DNA from: Alteromonas portus
GTDB lineage: Bacteria; Pseudomonadota; Gammaproteobacteria; Enterobacterales; Alteromonadaceae
Direction: 5' to 3'
Assembly: GCF_005117025.1 (NCBI RefSeq)
Contig: NZ_SWCO01000002.1
Coordinates: 124,001 to 188,000, forward strand
DNA length: 64,000 nucleotides
The first letter of the stretch is position 1; each line of letters begins with the position of its first letter. The notes under the pieces were generated by a model, which did no database searches, was not told the DNA's origin, and saw only the letters and a list, made by a program, of their open reading frames with translations. Shown piece by piece: positions 1-9,880 of this stretch. A program made the position numbers and the translations under genes.

Positions 1-1282
1 AACCATTCCCAATCGCTTTGCGTTTATAGATAGTATTTCAAAGCAAGCGTCTCGAACCACGTCTATTTCCTTGATGTTGGTTGATGTGGTGCGTTTTTCT
101 GATGTAACAACCAGCCTAGGCATTCACGTTGGCGACCGATTTCTGCTAGAAATCGCTAACCGAATTCAACGTCTTTTTGGTCATTATGTACTTATTGGCC
201 GGATAAGCGGTGATGTCTTCGGCATCGTATTCCCCGATGAAAGTAATGAAGCCGTTATGCGACAAATGTTCGAACGCTTAGTCGAGCATTTCAAAACACC
301 TATGCATTATGATGGTACGGCCTTCATAGCCGACTTTAATGTGGGCGTGGTATGTAGCGGGAAAGGTGAGTTTGATATCACTGATTTTGTGTCTCGTGCA
401 GAATCAGCGCTGAAGCAGGCCAAAGAAAACAAGTATGAAAACTACTTCGCGCTAACTAATTCAGATAAAACAGATACAGGCCGAAGCCTAGCTTTAAAAG
501 CTGACTTAAAGCGGGCATTGGCCCACAACGAACTTGAACTGTATTACCAGCCGAAGGTGGACCTTAACACGCTAGAAATTGTAGGTGCTGAGTGTTTGTT
601 ACGCTGGAATCATCCTCTTGATGGCGTGCTGTTTCCTGGCCCACTAATTGAGGCCGCAGAGTCCTATAATATGATGAACGAACTGGGCTACTGGACGTTG
701 GAACAAGCGTTTAGAGCACTCGCTGAATTAGATGGACTTAGAATGCCCATCGTACTGTCGGTGAATATTTCTCCTACTCAGTTATATGACAATCAGTTAG
801 TTCCAACCCTTACTATGCTAAGCAACACTTATACGCTACCGCTTTCGCTCATTGAACTAGAGCTAACTGAAGATGTTGCTTTATCGAATTCACTGATGGT
901 GAAAAAGCAGTTAGATGAGTTACGAAGTTTAGGTGTTTCAATATCTGTCGATGATTTTGGTAAGGGGTATTCGAACCTCGCCTATATTCGTGACCTGGAC
1001 CTGGATGCACTTAAAATAGACAAATCCTTTGTGATGGAACTAGAGGCGCACCCGGTTAACAGAGCTATCATCGAAGCAGCTAAAGTTATCGGGCATGCAA
1101 AAGGCTGTAGTGTTGTCGCCGAGGGTATTGAAACCGTAGAGCAGCTTCATATATTGAGAGAGGTAGGCGTGGCTCAAGGGCAGGGGTATCTGTTTTCTCG
1201 CGCTATTCCTTTCAACGAATTTATCGCACTAACTCAGCAAGATATCATTATTGGAAATTCGCCAAGACGAGCTCAAGCATAG
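1..1282 (+). CDS. GGDEF-EAL protein, probable c-di-GMP phosphodiesterase (5' end missing)
   Basis: The reading frame is open to the left edge: codons from base 2 read TIPNRFAFIDSI, the usual start of a GGDEF domain, so the gene begins outside the window. The GGDEF signature is degenerate (SGDVF), so diguanylate cyclase activity is unlikely. The EAL domain reads ECL in place of EAL but keeps the other expected residues: N in VNIS, E in LELTE, the DDFGKGYSN loop, K in LKIDKSF and E in VAEGIE. It is therefore probably an active c-di-GMP phosphodiesterase with a regulatory GGDEF domain. Any N-terminal sensor or membrane segments cannot be seen. Confidence 0.85.
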   Translation, partial: TIPNRFAFIDSISKQASRTTSISLMLVDVVRFSDVTTSLGIHVGDRFLLEIANRIQRLFGHYVLIGRISGDVFGIVFPDESNEAVMRQMFERLVEHFKTPMHYDGTAFIADFNVGVVCSGKGEFDITDFVSRAESALKQAKENKYENYFALTNSDKTDTGRSLALKADLKRALAHNELELYYQPKVDLNTLEIVGAECLLRWNHPLDGVLFPGPLIEAAESYNMMNELGYWTLEQAFRALAELDGLRMPIVLSVNISPTQLYDNQLVPTLTMLSNTYTLPLSLIELELTEDVALSNSLMVKKQLDELRSLGVSISVDDFGKGYSNLAYIRDLDLDALKIDKSFVMELEAHPVNRAIIEAAKVIGHAKGCSVVAEGIETVEQLHILREVGVAQGQGYLFSRAIPFNEFIALTQQDIIIGNSPRRAQA

Positions 1283-1542
1283 CTACGTAAAATCCACGTA
1301 AGCGTTGTTATTCCAATCCCGTTCGCCGTCGCTTTAGCCACTCTTTTAAGCTTCCGAGTGAAATTGGAACCTTCATACTTTCCGTACTCTCATTGCCTAA
1401 CTCCCTGAGCTAGGGTGTCACGTCGCGTTATTTAATGCTTACAGGTGAGCATAATTAAACATGCAGATTAGATGATTTTGGCCGCCTCTGTCGGTACACT
1501 TGGGCTATTCGAGATCAGATAAAGTCAACAAAGCTCACACTT

Positions 1543-2574
1543 ATGCAAGAACTTATCGAAAGCGGCCAATTTTTAACACTTTCTCGCCGCGACCCCTCAT
1601 TATTTGAACGCTCTCATCAATTTACGTTAGCTAATGGTACGCTCGTTAGTATTACCGCACCTGGTATTATAAGCTTCTCAGTGCAGAGGGCATCTAAGCC
1701 CAATAAACGCATTGTTTTGTCCTGCGGTGTGCACGGTAATGAAACCGCGCCTATCGAAATCTGTGATGACTTGGTTAAGGGAATCTTAACAGGCAGTATT
1801 ACATTAACTCATGATGTGCTGTTTTTATTTGGCAACCTGCCAGCAATGGACATTGCAGAACGTTTTGTTGAAGAAAATATGAATCGCTTATTCAGCGGTG
1901 CACACTCAAAAGGTGAAGGTTTAGTTAACGCAGAGCGCGTTCGAGCTAAACAGTTAGAGGATGCGGTGGCATCGTTCTTTGAAGCGGGTGAAGGCACTCG
2001 ATATCACTACGACCTACACACTGCAATTCGGGCCTCTAAAAACGAAAAATTTGCGGTATATCCGTATCTTCATGACAGAGTACACAGCAAAGGGCAGCTT
2101 GCATTCCTTGCCGCTTGCGGGGTGAAAACCATTCTGCTGTCGGAAAGTTCGACAACCACCTTTAGCTATTTCTCGTCATATCAATACAACGCACACGCGT
2201 TTACGGTTGAACTTGGCAAAGTGCGTCCATTTGGGCAAAACGATATGCGTCGCTTTGAAGATGCCAAACAAGCGATAACGAAGCTAATTACTCAAACCGA
2301 GTATGCGCCAACGGTTGATATGGATGACCTTGATATTTATCGCGTGAACCAGGTTATAAACCGAAACGAAGAACAGTTTACGCTTCATTTCGATGACGAT
2401 ACGCCAAACTTCACCGACTACCCTAAAGGCACGGTATTGGCTTCCGAGCCTGGCAAAGAATACGTAGCAGAGCAAGACGGCGAAGCCATTGTTTTCCCGA
2501 ATGCAAAAGTAGCCATTGGGCAACGTGCCTTGTTAACCGTTGTGCCTAGCACGTTGGATAAGCTAGATGTTTAA
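1543..2574 (+). CDS. astE: succinylglutamate desuccinylase
   Basis: This is an M14-type zinc hydrolase of the AstE/aspartoacylase family, 343 residues. It removes succinate from N-succinylglutamate, the last step of the arginine succinyltransferase (AST) pathway in the cytoplasm. Visible metal-site elements are HGNE (H64, E67), the third ligand H159 in HYDLHT and a downstream catalytic glutamate in TVELGKV (E223). Length fits the family. No strong ribosome binding site precedes the ATG. The stop overlaps the start of the next gene (HIT protein) by 8 bases, suggesting co-translation. The other ast genes are not in this window. Confidence 0.9.
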   Translation: MQELIESGQFLTLSRRDPSLFERSHQFTLANGTLVSITAPGIISFSVQRASKPNKRIVLSCGVHGNETAPIEICDDLVKGILTGSITLTHDVLFLFGNLPAMDIAERFVEENMNRLFSGAHSKGEGLVNAERVRAKQLEDAVASFFEAGEGTRYHYDLHTAIRASKNEKFAVYPYLHDRVHSKGQLAFLAACGVKTILLSESSTTTFSYFSSYQYNAHAFTVELGKVRPFGQNDMRRFEDAKQAITKLITQTEYAPTVDMDDLDIYRVNQVINRNEEQFTLHFDDDTPNFTDYPKGTVLASEPGKEYVAEQDGEAIVFPNAKVAIGQRALLTVVPSTLDKLDV

Positions 2575-2977
2575 ACTTGATAGCCGTTTACACAATGATA
2601 CATTTTTTGTCTGTGATCTTTCGCTGTGTCGTGTACTGTTGATGAATGATAGTCAGTTTCCGTGGCTCATTTTAGTGCCTATGAAAAATGATATTGCGGA
2701 AATTATCGACTTGTCAGAAGAAGAGCAGATTACTTTACTTAAAGAGTCTGCATTGGCATCAAAAGCAATGCAGGCCTTGTTTTCGCCGCTTAAACTTAAC
2801 GTGGCAGCACTAGGCAACGTGGTAAGACAGCTCCACGTTCATCACGTTGCACGTTTTGAAAACGATTGCGCATGGCCAAAACCTGTTTGGGGCAATCAGC
2901 CCGCTGTGGCTTACGATTCCAATAAAGCACAGGCGCTTGTTAAGTCTATTCAGCAGTGGTTTAAAGATAACAGCTAA
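2567..2977 (+). CDS. HIT-family protein
   Basis: A 136-residue protein of the histidine-triad superfamily, whose members hydrolyse or transfer nucleotides. The C-terminal half carries the triad region QLHVHHVARF (H90, H92, H93), followed by the AWPKPVWG stretch seen in a common proteobacterial HIT subgroup. The N-terminal half (PWLILVPMKND) fits the first strands of the HIT fold. The start codon lies inside the end of astE (8-base overlap). The substrate is unknown; a link to arginine catabolism is only suggested by position. Confidence 0.8.
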   Translation: MFKLDSRLHNDTFFVCDLSLCRVLLMNDSQFPWLILVPMKNDIAEIIDLSEEEQITLLKESALASKAMQALFSPLKLNVAALGNVVRQLHVHHVARFENDCAWPKPVWGNQPAVAYDSNKAQALVKSIQQWFKDNS

Positions 2978-3033
2978 AGGACTTTTGTCCTAAATAGCGC
3001 AAAATAAACAGTTCACATTAAAAGGAGTTATGC

Positions 3034-3360
3034 ATGATAGTTTCAACTACCCCAACGCTTGAAGGGCATAAAATTGAAGCTTATTACGGTATTGTTGTGG
3101 GCGAGGCCGTAATGGGCGCAAACGTATTTAAAGATCTTTTCGCCTCTATTCGCGATATCGTTGGCGGCCGTTCTGGGTCGTATGAAGAAGAGTTAACCAC
3201 CGCACGTAAGTTAGCGTTTACTGAGCTTGAGCATGAAGCCAGAAGCATGGGCGCAAATGCTGTGGTTGGCATCGACTTAGACTATCAAGTGATTGGCGAT
3301 AAAGGCAGTATGCTTATGGTGAGCATTAGCGGTACTGCGGTTAAAACGACCCCTTTATAA
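3034..3360 (+). CDS. YbjQ/UPF0145 family protein
   Basis: A 108-residue protein matching the YbjQ (UPF0145) family: [34 protein letters not shown] at the N terminus spans the family's most conserved part, followed by RARKLA-like helix residues and a [13 protein letters not shown] core. The family forms small homo-oligomers, and its role in the cell is not established. An AAGGAG ribosome binding site lies 6 bases before the ATG. A stem-loop follows the stop codon. Confidence 0.85.
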   Translation: MIVSTTPTLEGHKIEAYYGIVVGEAVMGANVFKDLFASIRDIVGGRSGSYEEELTTARKLAFTELEHEARSMGANAVVGIDLDYQVIGDKGSMLMVSISGTAVKTTPL

Positions 3361-3409
3361 AATCAAAAAGCTCGCACACCTTAAGGTATGCAATTATCTA
3401 ATCAATCGA

Positions 3410-3455
3410 AGCGGGGTTTTTCGCCAGTTATTTACAACTACGGCGAAACCTCGCT
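3410..3455 (+). terminator. stem-loop downstream of the YbjQ-type gene
   Basis: AGCGGGGTTT-TT-CGCC pairs with GGCG-AAACCTCGCT (one G-T wobble and a two-base bulge) around a 16-base loop. The T tract that follows is broken (TTCCTGTTT), so this is a plausible but not strong intrinsic terminator. It separates the YbjQ-type gene from the S9 peptidase gene. Confidence 0.5.
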
Positions 3456-3499
3456 TTCCTGTTTCTATATACCCTCAAAAATCTAACTAAGGATATTAA

Positions 3500-5917
3500 A
3501 TGCTAAGAAAATGGATGTGTTTCCTACTCGTTGCATGCTCCTGTCAGCTATTTGCGCAAGACGCACTGCAATACCAAAAGCCGTCAAAAGAAATACTCGA
3601 TTTAGTAGACGTTACGCTAGCTCCTTCCACACTAGTAGACGATGCACAGCAGAATATGCTGCTGTTGTTTCGCGACAACTATAAATCTATAGAAGACTTA
3701 TCGAAAGAAGAGCTTCGTCTAGCAGGGCTAAGAATTGACCCTACTACTAACATTGGAAGCCGCGTAACGTATTACAACGACCTTCAGGTACAGCGGGTAG
3801 GTAGTAAAGATAGCCTGACTATTAAAGGTATGCCAGAAGCGCCTCGGTTAACCAATTTTACTTGGTCACCTAATCAACGCTATATGGCATTTACCCATAC
3901 GGCAAAAATGGGCGTAGAGCTTTGGGTGCTTGATATCGAAGCGGCTGAAGCTAGAAAGCTCTTCGATAAACCCGTAAACGCGAATATGGGCGATACCTTA
4001 AATTGGAATGCAGATAGCGGTTCCCTTTTGGTAAAAGTCGTACCCAAAGATAGAAAAAACTTAATCGACACCAGCGTGGCGGTGCCTACCGGACCCACGA
4101 TTTCAGTGAGTGATGGTAAAAAAGCACAAAATCGCACGTATCAAGATTTGCTTAAAAATAAAAATGATGAGTTTAATTTTGAGCAATTAGCCCGTTCAGA
4201 GATTTATAAAGTGCCGTTAAAAGGCAAGGCATCTCCTTGGCTTGCATCAGGTATGTATGGCGATGTAAGCGTTTCTCCCGCAGGCGACTACGTGATGGTA
4301 GAGGAATACAAGCCGCCGTTTTCTTATTTAGTGACCTACCGTCGCTTCCCTCACACTATTAGCTTGTATAATAAAAATGGAACGTTAGCTAAAACACTTG
4401 TTGACGTCCCACTTATCGAAGACTTGCCACAAGGCTTTATGGCTGTTCGCACGGGGCCACGTGATGTTCAATGGCGCAACGACAAACCTAATACAATTGT
4501 GTATGCTGAAGCGCTGGACGGCGGAGATCCTGACGTTGAGGTGACGCATCGAGATAAGCTTATGCAGCTAGCAGCGCCGTTTAGCGGCGAAGCCGAGCAA
4601 ATTCTTAAAACAGAAGACAGGTTCTACCGCTTTATTTGGAATAGCGATAGCGTAGCTATTGCCATGGATTATTGGTGGAATACACGCAATATTAAAACGT
4701 ACCTGTTTAGCCCAGACCAAAGTCAGTCTGCGCAAATTATTTCAAACAGAAGCTACCAAGATAAATACAGCGACCCTGGCAACTTTGTTACCCGTAAAAA
4801 TGGCTATTTTAAAGATGTGCTAGCAGTAGAAGGAAATAATGCGTTTTTGTTAGGGGATGGGTTTACGCCTGAAGGACAGTTCCCATTCTTGGATAAGTTA
4901 GATTTAGAAACCTTGGAAACATCGCGCGTATATAAAAGCGCCTACACAGACAAATTTGAAGACTTGCGTGATTTCAATATTAAAAACGATCGCTTGTTAG
5001 TAAGAATTGAGTCTAAGCGTGACTACCCTAATTACTATTTCCGCAATTTAAAAAACAATACGTTGACCCAACTAACACACTTTGAAAATCCGTTTGAAAG
5101 CATTCAAAACGTTAAGAAAGAAGTGATTACGTACAAGCGTAACGATGGATTGGACTTAACAGGTACTTTGTATTTGCCAACAGACTATGAGCAAGGCAAG
5201 CGCTATCCAATGATCCTATGGGCTTATCCAGAAGAATTTAAGGACAAGTCAAGCGCGGGTCAAAACACGCAAAACCCAAATCGATTCATCTACCCGTGGT
5301 ACGGTTCACCTATCTACTGGGTTACAAAAGGCTATGTTGTATTAGACGATGCATCATTTCCTATCGTTGGTGAGGGTGATGAAGAGCCAAACGATACCTT
5401 TAGGCCGCAGCTTGTTGCTAACGCAAAAGCGGCGATAGATGCGCTTGATCAAAAAGGAATTATTGACCCAGCGCGTGTTGCAGTGGGCGGGCATAGCTAT
5501 GGTGCGTTTATGGTGGCTAACCTGTTGTCGCACTCTGACTTATTTGCTGCAGGCATTGCGCGTTCTGGCGCTTATAATAGAACACTTACGCCATTTGGTT
5601 TTCAGTCTGAGGAACGCCATTACTGGGATGCACCAGAAGTGTATTACACCATGTCGCCATTTATGCATGCTGAAAAAATGAAAACCCCGCTTTTACTTAT
5701 TCATGGTGAGGCTGATAATAATTCCGGTACATACCCAATGCAAAGTGAGCGTTATTTTAACGCGCTCAAAGGCTTAGGGGCGGTGACACGTTTAGTTATG
5801 TTGCCTAAAGAGAGTCATGGATATCGCGCCAAAGAAAGTGTATTGCACACGCTTTGGGAACAAGATCAGTGGCTGGAAAAGTATGTAAAAAATAAAGGTG
5901 CTACGCAATCACAGTAG
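3500..5917 (+). CDS. exported S9 peptidase, glutamyl-endopeptidase-like
   Basis: An 805-residue prolyl-oligopeptidase-family serine protease. Residues 1-19 form a signal peptide ending at LFAQ. A long beta-propeller region follows, then an alpha/beta-hydrolase domain with the triad S666 (GGHSYGAF), D739 (HGEADNN) and H773 (ESHGY). The catalytic domain resembles plant chloroplast glutamyl endopeptidase: I recognise WAYPEEFK, PIVGEGDEEPND, IARSGAYNRTLTPFGFQ and MQSERYFNALKG as shared stretches. It should therefore cut after acidic residues in exported peptides. Start: AAGGA lies 6 bases before the ATG. It is likely monocistronic, bounded by stem-loops on both sides. Confidence 0.85.
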   Translation: MLRKWMCFLLVACSCQLFAQDALQYQKPSKEILDLVDVTLAPSTLVDDAQQNMLLLFRDNYKSIEDLSKEELRLAGLRIDPTTNIGSRVTYYNDLQVQRVGSKDSLTIKGMPEAPRLTNFTWSPNQRYMAFTHTAKMGVELWVLDIEAAEARKLFDKPVNANMGDTLNWNADSGSLLVKVVPKDRKNLIDTSVAVPTGPTISVSDGKKAQNRTYQDLLKNKNDEFNFEQLARSEIYKVPLKGKASPWLASGMYGDVSVSPAGDYVMVEEYKPPFSYLVTYRRFPHTISLYNKNGTLAKTLVDVPLIEDLPQGFMAVRTGPRDVQWRNDKPNTIVYAEALDGGDPDVEVTHRDKLMQLAAPFSGEAEQILKTEDRFYRFIWNSDSVAIAMDYWWNTRNIKTYLFSPDQSQSAQIISNRSYQDKYSDPGNFVTRKNGYFKDVLAVEGNNAFLLGDGFTPEGQFPFLDKLDLETLETSRVYKSAYTDKFEDLRDFNIKNDRLLVRIESKRDYPNYYFRNLKNNTLTQLTHFENPFESIQNVKKEVITYKRNDGLDLTGTLYLPTDYEQGKRYPMILWAYPEEFKDKSSAGQNTQNPNRFIYPWYGSPIYWVTKGYVVLDDASFPIVGEGDEEPNDTFRPQLVANAKAAIDALDQKGIIDPARVAVGGHSYGAFMVANLLSHSDLFAAGIARSGAYNRTLTPFGFQSEERHYWDAPEVYYTMSPFMHAEKMKTPLLLIHGEADNNSGTYPMQSERYFNALKGLGAVTRLVMLPKESHGYRAKESVLHTLWEQDQWLEKYVKNKGATQSQ

Positions 5918-5944
5918 CGTGTTGTTCGCGTTGCTAACAAGACT

Positions 5945-5972
5945 AAAAAAGGTGGCAAAGGCCACCTTTTTT
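5945..5972. terminator. bidirectional intrinsic terminator
   Basis: GGTGGC-aaag-GCCACC is flanked by an A tract on the left and a T tract on the right. It can therefore end transcription both of the S9 peptidase (plus) and of the convergent DAACS transporter (minus). Confidence 0.9.
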
Positions 5973-5993
5973 ATTTTGTTATAAAGCGAAGCT

Positions 5994-7253
5994 TTATTTG
6001 GCCGTATTTTCTATTGGTTGCTCTTCAACAGCATCAGCATCAATGGCAATCGTATCTACAATCACTGCGCATGCTGCATCACCGGTAATATTTAGCGCTG
6101 TACGGATCATGTCGAAAATTCTGTCCAAGGCAAATAGCAGGGGTAAACCTTCAATGGGAATACCGGCAGCAAGTAACACTGCAACGACTAAGAATGATGG
6201 CCCAGGTATACCCGCTTGACCAACCGCGCCGAGGGTAGACGTTAGGATGATGGCAACATAAGCGCCCATTGATAAATCTACATTGAAAAGCTGCGCAAAA
6301 AACACCGCTACCAAGCCATAATAAATGGCATTTCCACTCATATTGATAGTGGCGCCTAACGGCAGTACAAAAGATGCCGTTGCATTTCTTACACCTAGCT
6401 CATTCTCTACAGTATTCATTGTAACTGGTAGCGTAGCCATTGAGGACGCGGTCGAAAGGGCAACCGCTTGAGGCTTTTTCATAGCCACGAGAAATGACTT
6501 AGCCGACGTTTTAGTAAAAAGCTGGACCAAAAGGGGGTAAACCACAAAACCAAATACTAAAATTGCCGCTGTAAACACCAAGAAGAGTTTGAATACCACC
6601 ATGAGCGCGGCAAAACCAAATGTTCCTACTGCCTCTGCCATTAAACCAAATACGCCGATAGGCGCGATTTTCATCACACAGTTGATCATCCACACCATGG
6701 CATCAACGATAGTGTTCACGCCATTTAAAATAGGCTCGCGATTCTTTTTAGGTTGTTTAGAAAGGGCGAGGCCAAAGAACAAGCAAAACACCAGAATTTG
6801 AAGAATATTCGCGTTGGTTAACGAGGCAAATACATTGGTAGGGATCATACCTGTCACGGTAGCCCAAAACGAAGGCAGCTCACCTTTAGATGCGTATTCA
6901 CCAGAGAACATCCCTTCCACTGCTGACACGTCGATGCCAAGCCCGGGCTTAAACACTTCACCCATTACGAGAGCCAGTGTTACAGCAAGTGCCGACGTTA
7001 ACGCAAAATAAGCAAGGGTAGATAGCCCCACTTTTCCTGCATTGGTGCTGTTGCCAAGCCCTGCAGCGCCAGAGATAAGCGCTACAGCCACCAGTGGAAT
7101 GACCAGCATTTTTATTAGGTTGATAAAAATGGCACCTAGTGGAGCGAACATTGCTGCGCTTTCACCCATAAAGGCACCAACCGCGGTACCAATAATCATA
7201 GCAATGACGACTTGTATGCCGATATTACCCAGTAAAGATTGTTTTGTAGACAC
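5994..7253 (-). CDS. dicarboxylate/amino acid:cation symporter (DAACS family)
   Basis: A 419-residue inner-membrane transporter of the glutamate/aspartate/dicarboxylate:Na+ or H+ symporter family. Hydrophobic segments run along the whole length. The serine-rich re-entrant loop appears as ALSTASSMATLPVT, and the following conserved region NMSGNAIYYG matches the substrate- and cation-binding segment of this family. The GIPGPS stretch fits the second re-entrant hairpin. The exact substrate (glutamate, aspartate, C4-dicarboxylate or a neutral amino acid) cannot be decided from sequence. The gene stands alone between a bidirectional terminator and a roughly 180-base upstream gap. Confidence 0.88.
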   Translation of the reverse strand: MSTKQSLLGNIGIQVVIAMIIGTAVGAFMGESAAMFAPLGAIFINLIKMLVIPLVAVALISGAAGLGNSTNAGKVGLSTLAYFALTSALAVTLALVMGEVFKPGLGIDVSAVEGMFSGEYASKGELPSFWATVTGMIPTNVFASLTNANILQILVFCLFFGLALSKQPKKNREPILNGVNTIVDAMVWMINCVMKIAPIGVFGLMAEAVGTFGFAALMVVFKLFLVFTAAILVFGFVVYPLLVQLFTKTSAKSFLVAMKKPQAVALSTASSMATLPVTMNTVENELGVRNATASFVLPLGATINMSGNAIYYGLVAVFFAQLFNVDLSMGAYVAIILTSTLGAVGQAGIPGPSFLVVAVLLAAGIPIEGLPLLFALDRIFDMIRTALNITGDAACAVIVDTIAIDADAVEEQPIENTAK

Positions 7254-7431
7254 GTCTAGAACCTCATAGAGTGTGTATTAATGTGAGAAGTGAGTAGTGA
7301 TTGATTTGTTGAAAGCACTAGCTTGCAGCGCATGTGTCGATAACAATTATTGGCATAAGCCTCTTATTGTGAGGCTTAACTCAATACTTCAAATAACATG
7401 CCGTGACCGACTATATGAAAACAGCATTATT

Positions 7432-7692
7432 TTATGGTGTATCGCTGTCACTTTTACCTGCGCTCTGTTCTTTGTGATTCAAATTGGCGCCATGGTTGTG
7501 TTGAGCTTTATTTTGCGCCGAAGCAGATGAATGCGAGCTTTCTCCGTCTTCTTCTAATTCATCGTTCCCGTCATCATAAGGTTTAGAAGGTGTTGGAAAT
7601 TTAAACCTAGCGCTGTATTTAAGCAGCGTGATATTCCCAATCACAACGCCCAATACTAGAACAATAATGATAATGACCCAGCTAATATTCAT
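7432..7692 (-). CDS. small membrane-anchored protein, DUF2897-like
   Basis: An 86-residue protein with one N-terminal membrane segment (about residues 5-26, rich in V, I and L), then a basic patch (KYSARFKF) and an acidic, serine-rich tail (DDGNDELEEDGESSHSS). This pattern fits the DUF2897 family of Alteromonadales, which has no known function. It lies 14 bases upstream of nothing on its own strand but 14 bases downstream of the M15 peptidase stop, so it may be the last gene of the run that includes dapE. Confidence 0.65.
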   Translation of the reverse strand: MNISWVIIIIVLVLGVVIGNITLLKYSARFKFPTPSKPYDDGNDELEEDGESSHSSASAQNKAQHNHGANLNHKEQSAGKSDSDTP

Positions 7693-7706
7693 AAAAATTC
7701 CGTAGG

Positions 7707-8393
7707 CTACAGCCCTTTGTTCAACACGTAGCGATTATACAAGCTAGACAGCTGCGGCAAAATACAGGCTTTACCTTCTATATCGCTTTGTTCTATGGCT
7801 TTTGTAAAGCCATCTAAATATCTGGCTCGTTCAAAAGCGCACGCTGTGTCTCGAAAGCTCAAATGCCATGGTTCAACTGCCACGCCACCCGTATTAACCG
7901 AAAAAGGGCGATAAAAGCCAAACTGCTCCATATTGTCAGCCAACCAACAGGAAAGAGCATGACACGGTCCGTCAGTAAGATATTCGCTTTCGACAAGATT
8001 GAACTTGCCCCCCCAGCTATGCACGGCAGCTTTATCGTACACGTCAATATCGGTTCCCCAATGGTGGCGACTGCCGCCGGGAAGTGCTGACCATGTCAAA
8101 ATAGCGTGAAGCTTTTCGTTATCGCTAAGTGCCTCGAAAGGCAGCTCATCACCGTTGGTATCAAGAAGCTGTGCTTGACCTGTCCACTTACGGTTGAAGA
8201 TGGCTGTTTGCCTGTCGAAATCTCGAAAGCTACTGACCAGTTGTAAGTCTATACCGTCGTTTTGCGCAGCGTCTTGCATTGCTAAAAATGGCGATATCAC
8301 ATCGCGATGTAGCCTATGGCCATTGCCAGCATCAACGAGGTAGTCGTTGTGCTGGCCTAACCACGCTTTTTCTGGCACTTGATTCATAACCAT
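7707..8393 (-). CDS. M15-family D-Ala-D-Ala carboxypeptidase-like metallopeptidase
   Basis: A 228-residue protein of the VanY/LAS family of zinc peptidases, which act on peptidoglycan peptides. The fold markers are SSFRDFDRQ, GGSRHHWGTDIDVYD (H and D zinc ligands) and EPWHLSF (catalytic and third zinc ligand H). No signal peptide is visible, so it may act on recycled cytoplasmic muropeptides or leave by another route. A TTG lies one codon upstream and an ATG two codons downstream; no strong ribosome binding site decides between them. It starts a few bases after the dapE stop, in the same operon. Confidence 0.82.
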   Translation of the reverse strand: MVMNQVPEKAWLGQHNDYLVDAGNGHRLHRDVISPFLAMQDAAQNDGIDLQLVSSFRDFDRQTAIFNRKWTGQAQLLDTNGDELPFEALSDNEKLHAILTWSALPGGSRHHWGTDIDVYDKAAVHSWGGKFNLVESEYLTDGPCHALSCWLADNMEQFGFYRPFSVNTGGVAVEPWHLSFRDTACAFERARYLDGFTKAIEQSDIEGKACILPQLSSLYNRYVLNKGL

Positions 8394-8402
8394 CAATAGC
8401 GG

Positions 8403-9539
8403 CTACTTAGCCAACAAGCGTTCTAAAATACCGAAGTACATATCAGCAAGCTGTTCAAGGTCAGACATTTTCACGCACTCGTCAATTTTGTGAATAGTGG
8501 CATTTACCGGGCCTAGCTCTATGACTTGTGCGCCTGTTGGCGCGATAAAGCGACCATCTGATGTGCCGCCAGCAGTAGACAGCACGGTAGGCGTTCCTTT
8601 AACCGCCGCTATTGCACCTTGAGTGGCTTCTAACAGGGCACCCGTATCGGTCAAAAAGGGTTGACCGTTAAACGTCCATTTAATCTCGTACTCCAGTTCG
8701 TGGGCTTCCAAAATTGCCGTGACTCTCTCAATGAGAATTTGGTCGGTTACTTCCGTTGAAAAACGGAAGTTGAAGCAAACGTGCATCTCGCCCGGGATCA
8801 CATTACCTGCACCGGTACCCGCGTGAATGTTTGAAATCTGGAAGCTGGTGGGAGGGAAAAAGTCGTTGCCGTTATCCCAATGAGATTTAGCGAGTTCGTC
8901 AAGGGCTGCCATTGCACTGTGTACAGGATTTTTAGCTAAGTGAGGGTAGGCCACGTGCCCTTGGACGCCTTTTACGATCAAATCACCCGTTAATGAACCT
9001 CTACGGCCATTTTTAACAATATCGCCCACTTCGTCAGTTGAAGAGGGCTCGCCAACAATACACCAATCAATTTTTTCATTGCGGGCTTCAAGGGTATCAA
9101 TAACGCGAGTGGTACCGTTTATAAACGGGCCTTCTTCGTCGCTAGTAATAAGATAGGCAATGCTTCCCTTATGATCAGGGTATTTGTTCACAAACTCGCG
9201 GGTAGCTACTAGCATAGCGGCAAGACTGCCTTTCATGTCAGCTGCGCCCCGTCCGTGCAAATATCCGTCAACTTCTGTCGCGGTAAATGGTGGTGTTTTC
9301 CACGCTGACTCTGGGCCACTAGGTACGACATCAGTATGGCCTGCGAAACAAAATACTGGGCCTTCTTTACCTCGGCGAGACCAAAGGTTCGTCGTGTCTT
9401 CAAATACCATGGTTTCGTTATCAAACCCTAATGCACCTAAAAACTCGCCCATGGCCTCTTGGCAACCCGCATCTTCTGGTGTAACAGAACGGCGGTTTAT
9501 TAATTGTTTAGCAATTTCAATAACAGAATCGTTTAACAA
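8403..9539 (-). CDS. dapE: succinyl-diaminopimelate desuccinylase
   Basis: A 378-residue M20 peptidase-family enzyme that cleaves N-succinyl-LL-diaminopimelate in lysine and peptidoglycan precursor synthesis. Visible dinuclear zinc-site motifs are [27 protein letters not shown], the AGGTSDGRF segment and HKIDECV at the C terminus. Length matches E. coli DapE. Its start overlaps the end of the upstream ArsC-like gene by 7 bases. This arrangement (yffB-dapE) is widespread in gammaproteobacteria and supports the call. Confidence 0.95.
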   Translation of the reverse strand: MLNDSVIEIAKQLINRRSVTPEDAGCQEAMGEFLGALGFDNETMVFEDTTNLWSRRGKEGPVFCFAGHTDVVPSGPESAWKTPPFTATEVDGYLHGRGAADMKGSLAAMLVATREFVNKYPDHKGSIAYLITSDEEGPFINGTTRVIDTLEARNEKIDWCIVGEPSSTDEVGDIVKNGRRGSLTGDLIVKGVQGHVAYPHLAKNPVHSAMAALDELAKSHWDNGNDFFPPTSFQISNIHAGTGAGNVIPGEMHVCFNFRFSTEVTDQILIERVTAILEAHELEYEIKWTFNGQPFLTDTGALLEATQGAIAAVKGTPTVLSTAGGTSDGRFIAPTGAQVIELGPVNATIHKIDECVKMSDLEQLADMYFGILERLLAK

Positions 9540-9880
9540 AATATTTCCTCATACTGTGCCGGTTTAAAGCCAACGTAAAACGCATTGTTGTGAAAAAGGA
9601 TTGGGCGTTTAACCATGGCAGGGTGAAGCTCTAGTAAGGCAAGTGCTTTGCTTTTATCAAGATTTGCTTTTTCTTGCTCTTCTAGCTGGCGAAAAGTTGT
9701 GCCGCGTTTGTTAAGCATTGCTTCCCAGCCAAGTTCTGACTCGGCACGTTCAAGAAAGTCGTTATCAATTCCGTCCTTGCGGTAATCGTGAAATGTGAAA
9801 GCGATATCGTTGTCTGTTAACCATTTTTTTGCTTTTTTAATGGTGTCACAGTTCGGGATCCCATAAAGGATTGTGCTCAT
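9533..9880 (-). CDS. ArsC/Spx-family reductase-like protein (YffB type)
   Basis: A 115-residue thioredoxin-fold protein of the ArsC family. The N-terminal [14 protein letters not shown] carries the single active-region cysteine (CDTIKKA), and the C-terminal [15 protein letters not shown] is the conserved substrate-side segment of the YffB subgroup. The partner thiol and true substrate of YffB-type proteins are not settled; arsenate reduction is not implied. The gene precedes dapE with a 7-base overlap, as in many relatives. Confidence 0.88.
   Translation of the reverse strand: MSTILYGIPNCDTIKKAKKWLTDNDIAFTFHDYRKDGIDNDFLERAESELGWEAMLNKRGTTFRQLEEQEKANLDKSKALALLELHPAMVKRPILFHNNAFYVGFKPAQYEEIFC

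Noticed and set aside
7297..7530. Open frame of 77 codons on the plus strand with a hydrophobic C-terminal part
   Set aside because: It overlaps the 3' part of the DUF2897-like gene in antisense, has no ribosome binding site and no recognisable domain.
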